Made by a program: the position numbers and the translations under genes
Part shown: positions 9,906 to 21,171 of the stretch, in pieces
Layout: every line of letters begins with the position of its first letter
Position numbering within the stretch: position 1 is the first letter of the stretch
Notes under the pieces: generated by a model
The model's input: only the letters and a program-made list of their open reading frames with translations
The model's database searches: none
What the model was told of the DNA's origin: nothing
Assembly: GCA_020796225.1 (NCBI GenBank)
Contig: CM036762.1
Coordinates: forward strand, 15,767,786-15,831,785
DNA: 64,000 nucleotides
Reading direction: 5' to 3'
Source of the DNA: Arion vulgaris
Taxonomy: Eukaryota > Mollusca > Gastropoda > Stylommatophora > Arionidae

Positions 9906-10286
9906 AACCAACTAAACAGGGAAATTCAATAACTATATTCCAGGGAAATTCTTAAAATTGTTCTTCTATTTGCTTTATTCTCTTCTTTGCCTTCGGTCTC
10001 CCATCCCTTCATATTATACATTTTCAAGCAGACATTTGTAAACAGCTCTTTTCTCACGAGGTTTCTTTTTTTCTGTGTGTGGGAAGGGGGAAGGAGGAGG
10101 AGTTGTGGTTTAAGAGTATACACACACGTACTATACATCAGATCGGACAGGTCTGACAAAGCGATACAAATTTTTGGCACAAGTACGTATGCATAGCTGA
10201 CAACTACAGATTCTAAGAAGCTTTGACACTTGTATAGGAAAATAACTACACAATGTAGTTCCTCACCCAGCTAAGGTAGTTTTACT
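9906..10286. other. Unannotated stretch
   Basis: No repeat family or exon recognised. Contains a short G/A-rich block near 10080. Confidence 0.5.
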
Positions 10287-10408
10287 TTAACTTGATGTAC
10301 TTCGCGATTACAAACTTGATGTACTTCGCGATTACAAACTTGATGTACTTCGCGATTACAAACTTGATGTACTTCGCGATTACAAACTTGATGTACTTTG
10401 CGATTACG
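10287..10408. repeat. 24-bp minisatellite, 5 copies
   Basis: Unit AACTTGATGTACTTCGCGAT plus TACA, nearly perfect. The period is a multiple of three, so short repeat peptides open on both strands. Confidence 0.95.
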
Positions 10409-10431
10409 ATCTATATCTACCCCGTGTGTGT

Positions 10432-10825
10432 AATTGAAGATAGTGTGTACATCCATTTCGTCCGTCTAGTATGAAACATGTCTGTAGTGTACACCCATTT
10501 CGTCCATCTAGTTTGAGACCTGTCTGTAGTGTGTACACCCATGTCGTCCATCTAGTTTGAGACCTGTCTGTGGTGTGTACATCCGTGTCGTCTGCCTAGT
10601 TTGAGACCTATCTGTAGTGTGTACATCCGTGTCGTCTGCCTAGTTTGAGACCTATCTGTAGTGTGTACATCCGTGTCGTCTGCCTAGTTTGAGACCTATC
10701 TGTAGTGTGTACATCCGTGTCGTCTGCCTAGTTTGAGACCTATCTGTAGTGTGTACATCCGTGTTGTCTGCCTAGTTTGAGACGTGTCTGTAGTGTGTAC
10801 ATCCGTATCGCCCGCCTAATTTGAG
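10432..10825. repeat. 44-bp minisatellite, about 9 copies
   Basis: Unit beginning TGTGTACATCCGTGTCGTCT and ending GAGACCTATCTGTAG. Left-hand units are more diverged than central ones, a gradient typical of array edges. Confidence 0.95.
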
Positions 10826-10840
10826 CAGACTTTATACCAG

Positions 10841-11006
10841 CCGGAGATATGTCGATCCTGATTCGAAAGCCAAACAATGTTTCCAGGGCGCCATACGTGA
10901 AAAGTTCCTGGCCATGAAACCTCATTGTCACTACGCCCCTGAAGAGCCGTGCCAATATCAATTTATGCTATATCGCATTTGTACGGAAACCTACACATCT
11001 GAGGTG
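10841..11006 (+). CDS. Possible internal exon, unknown product
   Basis: An open frame of non-repetitive composition reads RRYVDPDSKAKQCFQGAIRE and then KFLAMKPHCHYAPEEPCQYQ and FMLYRICTETYTSEV. It is preceded by a pyrimidine-poor but usable acceptor (TTTATACCAG) and followed by a strong donor (GTG then GTAAGA). Codon use and mixed residue content, with several Cys and His, look more like protein than the surrounding repeats. Boundaries are chosen from these splice-like signals; an alternative acceptor lies 12 bases upstream (GAGCAG). I recognise no family. It lies directly beside a 44-bp array. Confidence 0.3.
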
Positions 11007-11465
11007 GTAAGAACGGATCAAATCAGATCTGGAGAAAACCGAGGGGAGGCTGCGGTGATACTTCATAAATTGGCGTTTTAGGACAAAGATAGGGCGAGAT
11101 TGCTAAACATCTGCACACGCATTCCCATGTACACAAGATATTTTCATCCACACAGGCATTACCATCTGTATAGGTATTTCCATCCGTCTTGAACGACACG
11201 CTTGGCAGATCTCAGTGGGTCGTTATTTGCTACCAGATATCCTAGCTATGTCACACCTGAATGACATTGAAGCTACTCTATAATTCATCCTAAGAATCTC
11301 TTGTATCTCACTGGACACAGCAGGCTATCACTCTCCACATTGTTCATGATTTGGAGGGATTCATTCTTTGAGACATTATGTGCTAATTTATTCTTAATAT
11401 TCTCTCTCACGTGACGGCAACACGGTAAAGTAGTAATAAGATGAAACTTCTATGCAATTTGCTGT

Positions 11466-11467
<2 letters not shown>
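11007..11467. other. Unannotated stretch after the possible exon
   Basis: If 10841-11006 is an exon this would be intron. No SINE or LINE is recognised. A small triplicated CA-rich motif (CATCTGCACACGC, CATCCACACAGGC, CATCTGTATAGG) lies at 11108-11175. Confidence 0.4.

Positions 11468-11510
<43 letters not shown>
11468..11510. repeat. AT microsatellite
   Basis: Perfect AT run of about 21 units. Confidence 0.95.
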
Positions 11511-11512
<2 letters not shown>

Positions 11513-11661
11513 AAAGAAGGGTAACTGTAAGATTTAATAGAAAACCTCACTTTAAATTACGCCATCTGGAGTTATAATGTCCATGGTATCAGGTCTGATT
11601 GGCCATAGGGAGGCTGTCAGAGCTGATTCATTCCATACTTAGTAGGGATATTCCTATTTCT

Positions 11662-11821
11662 CTCTTCTTCTTCTTTGCATTCGTTCTTTACGATTAATTT
11701 TAATCACTCTTTTTGATATTTTATCTTTACGAAGAACGTGTATACGTTGCACATTGGTTTGGTAGGCCCTAAGCGCATAGACTTTTACACGTTTAGGACA
11801 CATACATCCGATTTCAGCCAA
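11662..11821 (-). mobile_element. SINE-A, 5'-truncated at the core boundary
   Basis: Runs from the CTTCTTCTTCTTTGCATTCG tail to GATTTCAGCCAA, the complement of GGCTGAAATC. Truncated at the same position as the copies at 9.2 and 58.3 kb. A CT microsatellite follows. Confidence 0.85.
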
Positions 11822-11825
11822 ATTT

Positions 11826-11851
11826 CTCTCTCTCTCTCTCCCTCCCTCCCT

Positions 11852-11891
<40 letters not shown>

Positions 11892-11922
11892 TCTCTCTTT
11901 TCTATATATATATATATATTGT
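11826..11922. repeat. CT and AT microsatellites
   Basis: TCTC and CCCT runs to 11901, then a short AT run to 11922, between a SINE-A and a LINE tail. Confidence 0.9.
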
Positions 11923-12250
11923 TGTGTTTGTTAGTTCATCAAGGGTTCCAAACAGATTTGTGTGGATGTTTGTCTCTGTTGGCCAGTGTTCTTTCCGCAA
12001 TTGATTCATCAGGTGACAATCTTGCAGGATGTGTTCGGCTGTCTGTCCACATGCACATGTGGGGGATGGAACCAATCTTAGTCTGTGTAGGTGACTGTTC
12101 AGTGTATTGTGTCCAGTTCTGAGTCGAAACACATCTTGCTTTATTTAGATAGTGGCAACTGTCTCTTTGCTGGTCTTTTTTTGTAATGACATTAAGGGTG
12201 TCTTATTGTCTTGGAAAGTGATTATCTAATTCTTTTGTTCCTGTGTTGCT
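11923..12250 (-). pseudogene. LINE-R-type C-terminal tail with zinc-knuckle motif
   Basis: The minus strand reads FRLRTGHNTLNSHLHRLRLV followed by CACGQTAEHILQDC, then LFGTLDELTN. The CxC...H...C spacing is the zinc-knuckle-like motif found after RNase H in I-superfamily LINEs. Sequence upstream (12133-12250) is frame-broken. No RT remains. Confidence 0.7.
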
Positions 12251-12384
12251 CCCTCCTTTGATAATTTGTAAGCTCTTTTGTTTCCGATAGAAATAAGTGA
12301 TCAACTATTACCATAAGAAAGCGTAGTTGTTACTCTTGTGGTCGTGGTGATTGTGGTGGTGGTGATTGTGGTGACGGTTATGCA

Positions 12385-12862
12385 ATCTCTTCTCTTTCTA
12401 GCCTGTGGCGCCTCTGGTGCTTTGGGCAGCAACAAATACACCACTTCTCTACTCTTGGCCATCCTATGTACTGTGTTTCATCTATGATCCATTTCTTTCA
12501 GTTTTTTTTTATACTGTTCTCCTCCAGATCGTTTTGGGTCTTCCGTGTTTTCGTTTACCCTTTGGTGTACATCTCAGTGCAGTTTTCGCTACAGAGTTAG
12601 TCGCCATGCGTATCACATGTCCTATTCATCTCCAGTGTCACTGTTAGATGTTGATACGTATATTCTCTTGTTGATACTGTGCAAGAAGTTCTTGGTTAAT
12701 GTTAGTACTTGGACAGAACACTTGTAAGATCTTTCGCAGACAAGTTTTTGGGAAAGTGGAGAGTTCGGACATATTTTGTTCTGACATTCTCCAGCATTCT
12801 GATCCGTATCGTAAAGTTAATAATACATCTTGTTTCTCATTCTGTATTGAGTTATGCAATGG
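12385..12862 (-). pseudogene. LINE-W C-terminal fragment
   Basis: Minus-strand blocks in order: YGSECWRMSEQNMSELSTFP, then LRKILQVFCPSTNINQELL, then a frame-shifted IGHVIRMATNSVAKTALRCT and GKRKHGRPKTIWRRTV, ending with a tail near KHQRRHRL. This is the RT-thumb to C-terminal region of a non-LTR element. Several stops and frame changes. Confidence 0.7.
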
Positions 12863-12869
12863 TCGTGAT

Positions 12870-13034
12870 CAGTGGCGGCTCATGATCCTTTTTGTTTGTG
12901 TGGCCAGACATAAATGTTGAGAAAAATCATGGTTTTGAGTTAGGTTATATTTTAATTTATTAAATAATAAATACACGTTACACATTATTTTGGGAGGCCC
13001 GACTCCACTGGCCCTTAATGACGAGCCACTACTG
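12870..13034 (-). mobile_element. hAT-type MITE, copy 1
   Basis: 165 bp bounded by CAGTGGCGGCTCATGA on the left and the inverted end GACGAGCCACTACTG on the right. Flanks GTCGTGAT (12862-12869) and GGCGTGAT (13035-13042) match 7 of 8. Two further copies are at 35.07 and 60.58 kb. An 8-bp duplication with CAGTGGCGG-type ends fits the hAT superfamily. No transposase is present. Confidence 0.85.
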
Positions 13035-13042
13035 GGCGTGAT

Positions 13043-13484
13043 CATATAGTTAGAGAGCAGAGCGTTGACATATAATACAAAATCTTGAGCCAAATTACAC
13101 AGAACCTAACAAAAGACCATCTGTAGGCTGCGTACCTGACAATTCTCCACAAATTGATAGCTTCCAAAACTGACTAGTACATAGGCCAAAATGACACCAA
13201 GATTTATGAAAATAAATACACTGAAGATAATCTCCCTCTCTTCAATACTTGAACAGAAACTGCTAACCTACGCCTGCTGGCATGATATTTTTCTTCTTTT
13301 TCTTTGCGATCGGTTTCATATACTCGGTTTACACTCTCTACCACTTTTGTAATATCCTAGTCTCTCTCTCTTTTTCCTATTCTTTCTATTTCTTTGTTCA
13401 CCTATCTCACTTTTACTCTCAAACTCTCTCTAAACCACACATCTCACTCTTTCTTCTCCTTTATCTCTCCGTCTCTTTCACTGA
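13043..13484. other. Unannotated stretch, CT-rich at the end
   Basis: Nothing recognised. The right half (13340-13480) is a pyrimidine-rich low-complexity run. Confidence 0.5.
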
Positions 13485-13690
13485 CTTTTTTATTTCGATC
13501 CAGAAGCACTTGAGCTTTTCAGCTCTTCGGCTCGGTGCCATGTTCATCGTAACCCTTCGGTTCGGTGCCACGAACACCGTAAATCTGGGAACCTGTGGCT
13601 TTTCTGCCAGCCCGCGGAATTGAACCCACACTCACAGAGGGCTAGTCACCCGTAGTCCAACGCGCTACGAACACGCTGGGCAGTCGGGCC
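13485..13690 (-). mobile_element. SINE-G copy
   Basis: Minus-strand SINE-G with B-box complement GGAATTGAACCCACACTC and both GGCACCGA-type motifs in reverse. Flanks are pyrimidine-rich, so the TSD is not clear. Confidence 0.9.
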
Positions 13691-14196
13691 TTTCACCTAC
13701 ATATCTGCCCCTCCCCCCTCCCAACCCAGCTTTCATCTTGCCCATTCTAAAAAAAAAACCTCTCTGTTCCACTCATTCATATCGTTTGCACACACACACA
13801 CAAAAAGCACAAGCCTCTCATGTGACCTCAAATGAAAATTACAATTTAAATTGTCCCTTCCTCTCGGGCGTGTCACTTATTCAAGAGTTAAGAGAACAAC
13901 AAACCCCACAGGGAGAAACAATGGACCTTGACAGTTATGAGAAAATAATGAGTTTACGTCTGACATTTCCATGACAGGTCAATTCAGGGTTCAAACATTG
14001 TCAAAATCATCCGGGACAACTCAAACACGATTAGGATAACAAACAGTTTCAATAATGGATGCCGTCCACTTGCATGTTGATGTGTCTGTATGGGTATGGA
14101 CACTTGCATGTGGATGTGTGTGTGTGTATGGGTCTCTCTGTATTGTTTCGTGTTTATATATATATATGAGTTTATATATTTCGGTTATATATATGA
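13691..14196. other. Unannotated stretch
   Basis: No repeat family recognised. A short near-repeat of CACTTGCATGTNGATGTGT occurs at 14068 and 14100, and a GT-rich/AT run follows. Confidence 0.5.
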
Positions 14197-14396
14197 CCTT
14201 CTGCCCAGCGTGTTCGTAGGGCGTTGTACGACGGGTTCAAGCCCCCTGTGAGTGCGGTTCATTTCCGCGGGCTGGCAGAAAAGCCACAGGTTCTCCAGAT
14301 TTACGGTGTTCGTGGCACCGAACCGAAGGGTTACGATGTCCATGGCACCGAACCGAAGAGCTGAAAGCTCAAGCGCTTCTGGATCGGAAAAAAAAT
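14197..14396 (+). mobile_element. SINE-G copy
   Basis: Complete SINE-G, with the head shortened at its first bases and a diverged tRNA-like part. B-box region GGTTCATTTCC. Poly(A) and AT runs follow. Confidence 0.9.
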
Positions 14397-14935
14397 AAAT
14401 ATATATATTTTTAAAAAAAATCTTTTATATATATATAATGTCCCTTGCATCTTGTCTCTTCTTGTCTCTTAATCCATAATGTCTCTTTCATCACATTTTC
14501 TTGATGCTCTCTTGTTAGTCATCTTGATCTGTCCCTGTATCATCTTTCCGAAACCGTGTTCTTCATTATTTCTCTAACTTATTGTAAGATGTGGTGAGAC
14601 CAACCTATTACAGTTTACGAGATATGAACCTATGTTAGTTCTTGTTCAGCTACATTAGAATGTCTTTAATTTGACTCGTCTTTGTTTACCATGTTCTAAG
14701 AATGTTTCAAGTAGCACTTTGCTTCAAAAGATGATATTTCTTCTTCAATAGTCCAAGTAACTAACAAAGGAGACACAATGAGAAAGATGAAATAACGAAT
14801 ATCTATGGCTCTTCAGAAATTTAAGCAGCTTGCGAAACTGCGATTTGGAGCAGACCAAACAAAAAGAGTAATTAAAATTAGGTTGTTAGGGTACGCGACT
14901 TGGTACGCTCTGAAAAGAGAAGCTCTTCCAGGCTT
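14397..14935. other. Unannotated stretch
   Basis: No feature recognised. AT-rich, with a small TCTTGTCTCTTNTTGTCTCT repeat near 14450. Confidence 0.5.
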
Positions 14936-15046
14936 TTGTCAGCGTTTGTAGCTTAGCGTACCTGGTTCAAACTCCGGGGCGGGCAAATTTGGAAGCAAAT
15001 TAGTTCCCTTGGATTTTACAAACGATAAAAGTAGACCTCACCGTTA

Positions 15047-15082
<36 letters not shown>

Positions 15083-15530
15083 GCGATCACCGCCCAGATC
15101 GATGTACCAGATCTCCCCGTAAATTCTATTCATGAGGGAATCTGATTCATGCAGCCTTAGCATCGGTGTGTTGTACAGTACGCCACATCTTCAGTACCAT
15201 TTGGAGCCCTGGTGCTTATCCTTCGGCGATGTATCCGGTTTCAGCCAACGTTTACTCGGTTCGCTTTCCGTTCTGTGGCCATCTAGTGTTTGTTACGGTG
15301 TGGGGTAGCTAGCCCCACGCTCAATCTCCTTAGTCGACTCTTACGACACGCGTGGCGGGTAACAGTGGTTCTATTCTTTACACCCCAATTTGGGCACCGG
15401 TAACCACTCGGGCGGTAACCTCACCGTTAAGAAAGCATTGGCAAACTACTGAACGTATAAGTGGTGCCTAGAAAATCGACGACTCGTTTACTGTTGTTGA
15501 CTGATATGGTCCGTAAGGATATTTCAGGAT
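14936..15530 (+). mobile_element. SINE-F copy split by SINE-C
   Basis: 5' part 14936-15046 (B box CTGGTTCAAACTCC, GGAAGCAAATTAGTTCCC) and 3' part 15418-15530 (GAACGTATAAGTGGTGCCTA). The 12-bp ACCTCACCGTTA occurs at 15035-15046 and 15418-15429 and is the TSD of the inserted SINE-C. Confidence 0.9.
15047..15417 (-). mobile_element. SINE-C copy, GA-tailed, nested in SINE-F
   Basis: SINE-C is about 370 bp. It carries the SINE-A type head (reverse: CGGTAACCACTCGGGCGG) and the GTCGTAAGAG module, but a different body. The core GGCTGAAACCGGATACATCG is followed by CCGAAGGATAAGCACCAGGG and a 3' end GGTGATCGCGAGAGAGAGAG. The tail is GA, not GAA. The exact 12-bp TSD supports a real insertion. Confidence 0.9.
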
Positions 15531-15548
15531 TTATTATATAATAGTTGT

Positions 15549-15804
15549 CGCCCGAGTGGTTACCGGGGCCCACATTTGGGGTGTAAAGAATATAACCACT
15601 GTTACCTGCCACGCATATCGTGAGAGGCGACTAAAAAGATTTGGCTGAAATCGGATGCATGTGTCCTAAACGTGTAGAAGTCTATGCGTTTAGGGGCCTA
15701 CCAAACCAATGTGCAACGTATACACGTTCTTGGCAAAGATCAAACATATCACAAAGAGTGATTAAAATTGGTCACAAAGAACGAACGTAAAGAAGAAGAA
15801 GAAG
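15549..15804 (+). mobile_element. SINE-A copy, full length
   Basis: Complete SINE-A with GAA tail. AATAGTT occurs just before the head and again at 15812, a probable short TSD. Confidence 0.9.
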
Positions 15805-15974
15805 ATGTATACAATAGTTAAACATTATAGATGGTGGCTATTGAAAGTGATGGAACAATAGAAAGTGAAATATTTTGGTCAACAAGGTTTGGAGAAGGCA
15901 AAAATAGAAATCTATATAACAGAAAAGAGACAGAGGGAAACACAAAGGAGAAGGTGATTGCTTAATATCTCTCT

Positions 15975-16085
15975 CTTGACCTTTCAACTCCCAACGGAGC
16001 ACATGTTTTCAACAAATTTCTTTCAGCTCTTCCTCTCTCCTGCCATGCCTTCCAATTCTTTCCATGTTTTACTTCATAGAATACT
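15975..16085 (-). pseudogene. LINE-V 3' end fragment
   Basis: Matches the last 100 bases of the LINE-V copy at 38.76 kb (ACCTTTCAACTCCCAACGGA, TTCCAATTCTTTCCATGTTT). The minus strand encodes a GKTWKELEGMA-type end followed by a stop. Confidence 0.7.
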
Positions 16086-16734
16086 TGCCATCTTCTAAGG
16101 ATGGACCGAGCAGCTGTGGGTCCTTCAGATTAAAATAATGTTCATTCCTGGGTAATGGGAGCAAACAGCATTCTACTTTGTAGAATGTTTACGCTTGCCA
16201 TTTTTCTAAATAAGACTGAACACCCATGCGTTCTTCCGATGTTCTTCAGATTAAAATAATATTAACTCGTAAACACTAAACTCTGAACACTAAGTATTTG
16301 TGTTATGAGTATCCCATTTCATTCATTTCTTACGTTCTTTGATCTTATTATCATTACACGCAGCTGGGTGTGATCAATATGCAACATCTCTGAGTTTAAC
16401 TTTGTTTCACTAGCTTCCTATTTCATTTATTCTCTTACTATTTGTTCATCTTTTTGTGTGTGTTAGAAAATAGGAACCACATTTCTGTATCTAGAATACT
16501 TCAATCCGATCCCACATTTTAAGAGACATAGAAGTTATAAGATAAATGCTTACTGACATTAACTTGCACGTTATATCTAAGGGTTTTAAGAATATCTATT
16601 TATCACGATATCAAACTGGTTAGATTATTGTAACATGTCCTGGACGATATCTTGATAGTAATTCAAGTCTTTGTATTAACTTGCTTGTAAGAGAATAAAA
16701 ATGTTACTCATTTTTACTTGGTTTATGCGTTAGT
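16086..16734. other. Unannotated stretch
   Basis: No repeat family recognised, except a weak internal duplication around ATTAAAATAATGTTCA and ATTAAAATAATATTAA at 16131 and 16250. Confidence 0.5.
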
Positions 16735-17200
16735 CGGTTGCCTCTGTGGCTTAGGGGATAGGGGATTTGCCCGCGTGCCCAGCATGTTCGTAGCGCGTTG
16801 GACTACGGGTGACTAGTCCTCTGTAAGTGCGGTTCAACTCCGTGGACTGGCAGAAAAGCTACAGGTTCCCCAGATTTACGGTGTTCGTGGCACCGAGCCG
16901 AAAGGTTACGATGTCCATGACACCGAGCCGAAGAGCTTTCAACTCAAGTTCTTCTGGATCGGAAAAAATTAAAAAAGGGGGATAGTGACTCAGTCTATTA
17001 ACCCCGACGTTCTGAGTTCGAATCACGCTGCGGACAGTTTGGTTGTAAATTGTTTCCGTGGATTTTTACAAAGGACGATGGCACCACCCGTTCAGAAAGC
17101 AATGGCAAACTACTGAACGTAATAATGCCTAGAAAATCACAAACAGCGTTAAAAAGCTGGTGGGTTGATTCGCAAAGTCCTGTAAAGGATATGTAATTAA
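16735..17200 (+). mobile_element. SINE-F variant, split by SINE-G
   Basis: Head GTTGCCTCTGTGGCTTAGGG at 16738, resuming at 16977 with GGATAGTGACTCAGTCTATT, then the B box TGAGTTCGAATC and a SINE-F-like body. GGGGATAG at 16754-16761 and 16977-16984 flanks the SINE-G. Confidence 0.8.
16767..16976 (+). mobile_element. SINE-G copy nested in a SINE-F variant
   Basis: Complete SINE-G, B-box region GGTTCAACTCC, with a short A-rich tail (GGAAAAAATTAAAAAA). TSD AGGGGATAG-like. Confidence 0.9.
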
Positions 17201-18126
17201 CTTTTTTTATGCGTTTGTTATTCTTACATGCAATGTTATGTACAATGTGGTTTAACTTTCTTTATCTGTTCCTAATTTGAAAATCAGCAGCTTTCTCACT
17301 TCTTTTCCTTTGGATGTTGAAATTGGTTAGACCATGTCATCAATAGGGATCATAATAGCATAATGAGAACTAGCAAAACACGTAATAACAAAGTACTGTA
17401 GTTTTACAAATACAATGACAATACACAGCAACGTTTCGACCAAAAGGCCTTTATCAAGCAAACGAAACTACACTAGTGACAAATTGTACAACACACTACA
17501 AAAAGACTGACAAAGATACAACGGTCAAAAAATGAATGAAAATATGTAAGGAAAAACGAGTAACGAAATAAATACAGAAAACTAGAAGTGGAAAAAGAAG
17601 AGAATCAATAAAAAATCAAGTAAATATATGACATATATACATTTAACATATACACATATAAAATATAGAGCATGAGAAGAGAAAGTACTAAGAAGTATGA
17701 GAGGAAGTAACAAGAACTACCATATCATGAAATCAGGCTGGACGAGAAAGTAAAAGGCATCTTTGTGGAGAATTATGCAAGTCCACATGAAAACCAGGAG
17801 CCAAACCTAGGAACCACGCGGAGTATGACCACAGACGTAACACATTTTTCTTCGTTTATATCCTTTTAGTTTCTTTTCTTTGTTTGTCCCTTTCGATTGA
17901 TAGAATCATCATCACTACACTTCGGTGCATATCAGTGGTAGTGCACTAACTCCGTAGCACAAGGGAGGGACCTATGTAATATTGAGAAGTGTGACACGTT
18001 TTAGTAGAGATGGTTTTTTTTTCTGAAATTGGTTTGAATAAATTTTGCTCTTAGAAGCGACCTTACTGATATTATAATCACTTTTAAAAACAAAATCGAC
18101 TTTGGGTACTTTGACGTAATAAGCTT
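17201..18126. other. Unannotated stretch with a small hairpin
   Basis: Mostly unassigned. At 17428-17462 the minus strand reads CTTGATAAAGGCCTTTTGGT then CGAAACGTTG, a hairpin with a partial resemblance to a hammerhead core. No ORF or SINE recognised. Confidence 0.4.
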
Positions 18127-20393
18127 AAGCATGGAACTATCATCTTATCGTCCGTCTCAAGCATGGAACTATCATCTTATCGTCCGTCTCAAGCATGGAA
18201 CTACCATCTTATCGTCCGTCTCAAACATGGAACTATCATCTTATCGTCCGTCTCAAGCATGGAACTATCATCTTATCGTCCGTCTCAAGCATGGAACTAT
18301 CATCTTATTGTCCGTCTCAAGCATGGAACTATCATCTTATCGTCCGTCTCAAGCATGGAACTATCATCTTATCGTCCGTCTCAAGCATGGAACTATCATC
18401 TTATCGTCCGTCTCAAGCATGGAACTATCATCTTATCGTCCGTCTCAAGCATGGAACTATCTTATTGTCCGTCCAAGCATGGAACTATCATCTTATCGTC
18501 CGTCTCAGCATGGAACTATCATCTTATCGTCCGTCTCAAGCATGGAACTATCATCTTATCGTCCGTCTCAAGCATGGAACTATCATCTTATCGTCCGTCT
18601 CAAGCATGGAACTATCATCTTATTGTCCGTCTCAAGCATGGAATTATCATCTTATTGTCCGTCTCAAGCATGGAACTATCATCTTATCGTCCGTCTCAAG
18701 CATGGAACTATCATCTTATCGTCCGTCTCAAGCATGGAACTATCATCTTATTGTCCGTCTCAAGCATGGAACTATCATCTTATCGTCCGTCTCAAGCATG
18801 GAACTATCATCTTATCGTCCGCTTAAGCATGGAACTATCATCTTATTGTCCGTCTCAAGCATGGAACTATCATCTTATCGTCCTTCTCAAGCATGGAACT
18901 ATCATCTTATCGTCCGTCTCAAGCATGGAACTATCATCTTATCGTCCGTCTCAAGCTAGGAACTATCATCTTATCGTCCGTCTCAGCATGGAACTATCAT
19001 CTTATCGTCCGTCTCAAGCATGGAACTATCATCTTATCGTCCGTCTCAAGCATGGAACTATCATCTTATCGTCCGTCTCAAGCATGGAACTATCATCTTA
19101 TCGTCCGTCTCAAGCATGGAACTATCATCTTATCGTCCGTCTCAAGCATGGAACTATCATCTTATCGTCCGTCTCAAGCATGGAACTATCATCTTATCGT
19201 CCGTCTCAAGCATGGAACTATCATCTTATTGTCCGTCTCAAGCATGGAACTATCATCTTATCGTCCGTCTCAAGCATGGAACTATCATCTTATTGTCCGT
19301 CTCCATCATGGAACTATCATCTTATCGTCCGTCTCAAGCATGGAACTATCATCTTATTGTCCGTCTCAAGCATGGAACTATCATCTTATCGTCCGTCTCA
19401 AGCATGGAACTATCATCTTATCGTCCGTCTCAAGCATGGAACTATCATCTTATCGTCCGTCTCAAGCATGGAACTATCATCTTATTGTCCGTCTCAAGCA
19501 TGGAACTATCATCTTATCGTCCGTCTCAAGCATGGAACTATCATCTTATCGTCCGTCTCAAGCATGGAACTATCATCTTATCGTCCGTCTCAAGCATGGA
19601 ACTATCATCTTATCGTCCGTCTCAAGCATGGAACTATCATCTTATCGTCCGTCTCAAGCATGGAACTATCATCTTATCGTCCGTCTCAAGCATGGAACTA
19701 TCATCTTATCGTCCGTCTCAAGCATGGAACTATCATCTTATCGTCCGTCTCAAGCATGGAACTATCATCTTATTGTCCGTCTCAAGCATGGAACTATCAT
19801 CTTATTGTCCGTCTCAAGCATGGAACTATCATCTTATTGTCCGTCTCAAGCATGGAACTATCATCTTATCGTCCGTCTCAAGCATGGAACTATCATCTTA
19901 TCGTCCGTCTCAAGCATGGAACTATCATCTTATTGTCCGTCTCAAGCATGGAACTATCATCTTATCGTCCGTCTCAAGCATGGAACTATCATCTTATTGT
20001 CCGTCTCCATCATGGAACTATCATCTTATCGTCCGTCTCAAGCATGGAACTATCATCTTATTGTCCGTCTCAAACATGGAACTATCATCTTATTGTCCGT
20101 CTCAAGCATGGAACTATCATCTTATTGTCCGTCTCAAGCATGGAACTATCATCTTATCGTCCGTCTCAAGCATGGAACTATCATCTTATTGTCCGTCTCA
20201 AGCATGGAACTATCATCTTATCGTCCGTCTCAAGCATGGAACTATCATCTTATTGTCCGTCTCAAGCATGGAACTATCATCTTATTGTCCGTCTCAAGCA
20301 TGGAACTATCATCTTATCGTCCGTCTCAAGCATGGAACTATCATCTTATTGTCCGTCTCAAGCATGGAACTATCATCTTATTGCCCGTCTCAT
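18127..20393. repeat. 32-bp minisatellite, about 71 copies
   Basis: Unit AAGCATGGAACTATCATCTT plus ATCGTCCGTCTC. The main variation is ATCG versus ATTG, as expected for CpG decay, plus a few one-base deletions. Because 32 is not a multiple of 3 and no stop occurs in any plus frame, long overlapping reading frames run through the array in all three frames. This is a property of the unit and gives no evidence of coding. Confidence 0.97.
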
Positions 20394-20572
20394 ATATGAC
20401 TTGGAACTCGATTTCCCCAACATTGAGGTCAAGGATCACTGAATAATTGTTAGATTTCTCCACATAGGGCGCTTACCGAGTACTCGTAGAGCGTGAGGCG
20501 AGCGTCGTGCTTCCACGTCACATTGACCACCGAGAAGGTATATCTCTGTGTAACAAGACTAGATATTAACTG

Positions 20573-20783
20573 ATTGTTAACCACCCTGTTTGATTTGTAT
20601 GTGATCTGAGCCTAAGAACGATTTACGTTGTGCCAGTTATCCGCCTACCATCTGATTTCTGCGACGATTTTTATTTACAGGTAGCTTCCTAGGCCCCTAC
20701 CTCTGTCGCCTCTACGACATGCCTTGTAGGTCGCAGTGGTACTATTCTTTGCTTCTCTTGTGGGCCCTGGCACCACACGGGCG
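20573..20783 (-). mobile_element. SINE-B copy, 3' tail missing
   Basis: Minus strand from TTGTTAACCACCCTGTTTGA to the head complement GGCACCACACGGGCG. The GAA tail and TCGAACGCTCC are absent. Confidence 0.85.
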
Positions 20784-21171
20784 ATAAAGAACAGACGAGA
20801 ACCAAGATGACAACTGGCCATATCAGAATATGCCACCATCTTTAACTTGTTAAGATTTCACAGTGTGTGCTTCCAATTCTTTCTCACCTGGATCATTTAC
20901 CTGCATTGTTTATGAAACGAGTACACAGTTGATTCCCTTGCATAAATACTCGAGTGACATGTTGGCATGATTGGAATAGATTGCACATTTCTGCCGCGAG
21001 AGAGATAGTGAGTGAGTCACCCCCGAACAAATACAAATTTGGAAAACTCTTCTAGTGTTGTAGATTAGTCCTCTTTGTTTCTTTTTGTTTTAACTCTCGT
21101 CTTCGTTTCTGCTTTCTACCGAGCCTCCAACAAGATAGAAGAAAAGTAGATAGTGAAGCACATCAGATGGA
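20784..21171. other. Unannotated stretch
   Basis: No feature recognised. Confidence 0.5.

Noticed and set aside
18127..20393. CRISPR-like array
   Set aside because: Units are contiguous with no unique spacers, and the context is eukaryotic repeats.
18131..20446. Long reading frames of 231 to 759 codons in three forward frames
   Set aside because: They run through a 32-bp tandem repeat that simply lacks stops in every frame. The peptides are the same repeat read in rotation, with no signal of coding.
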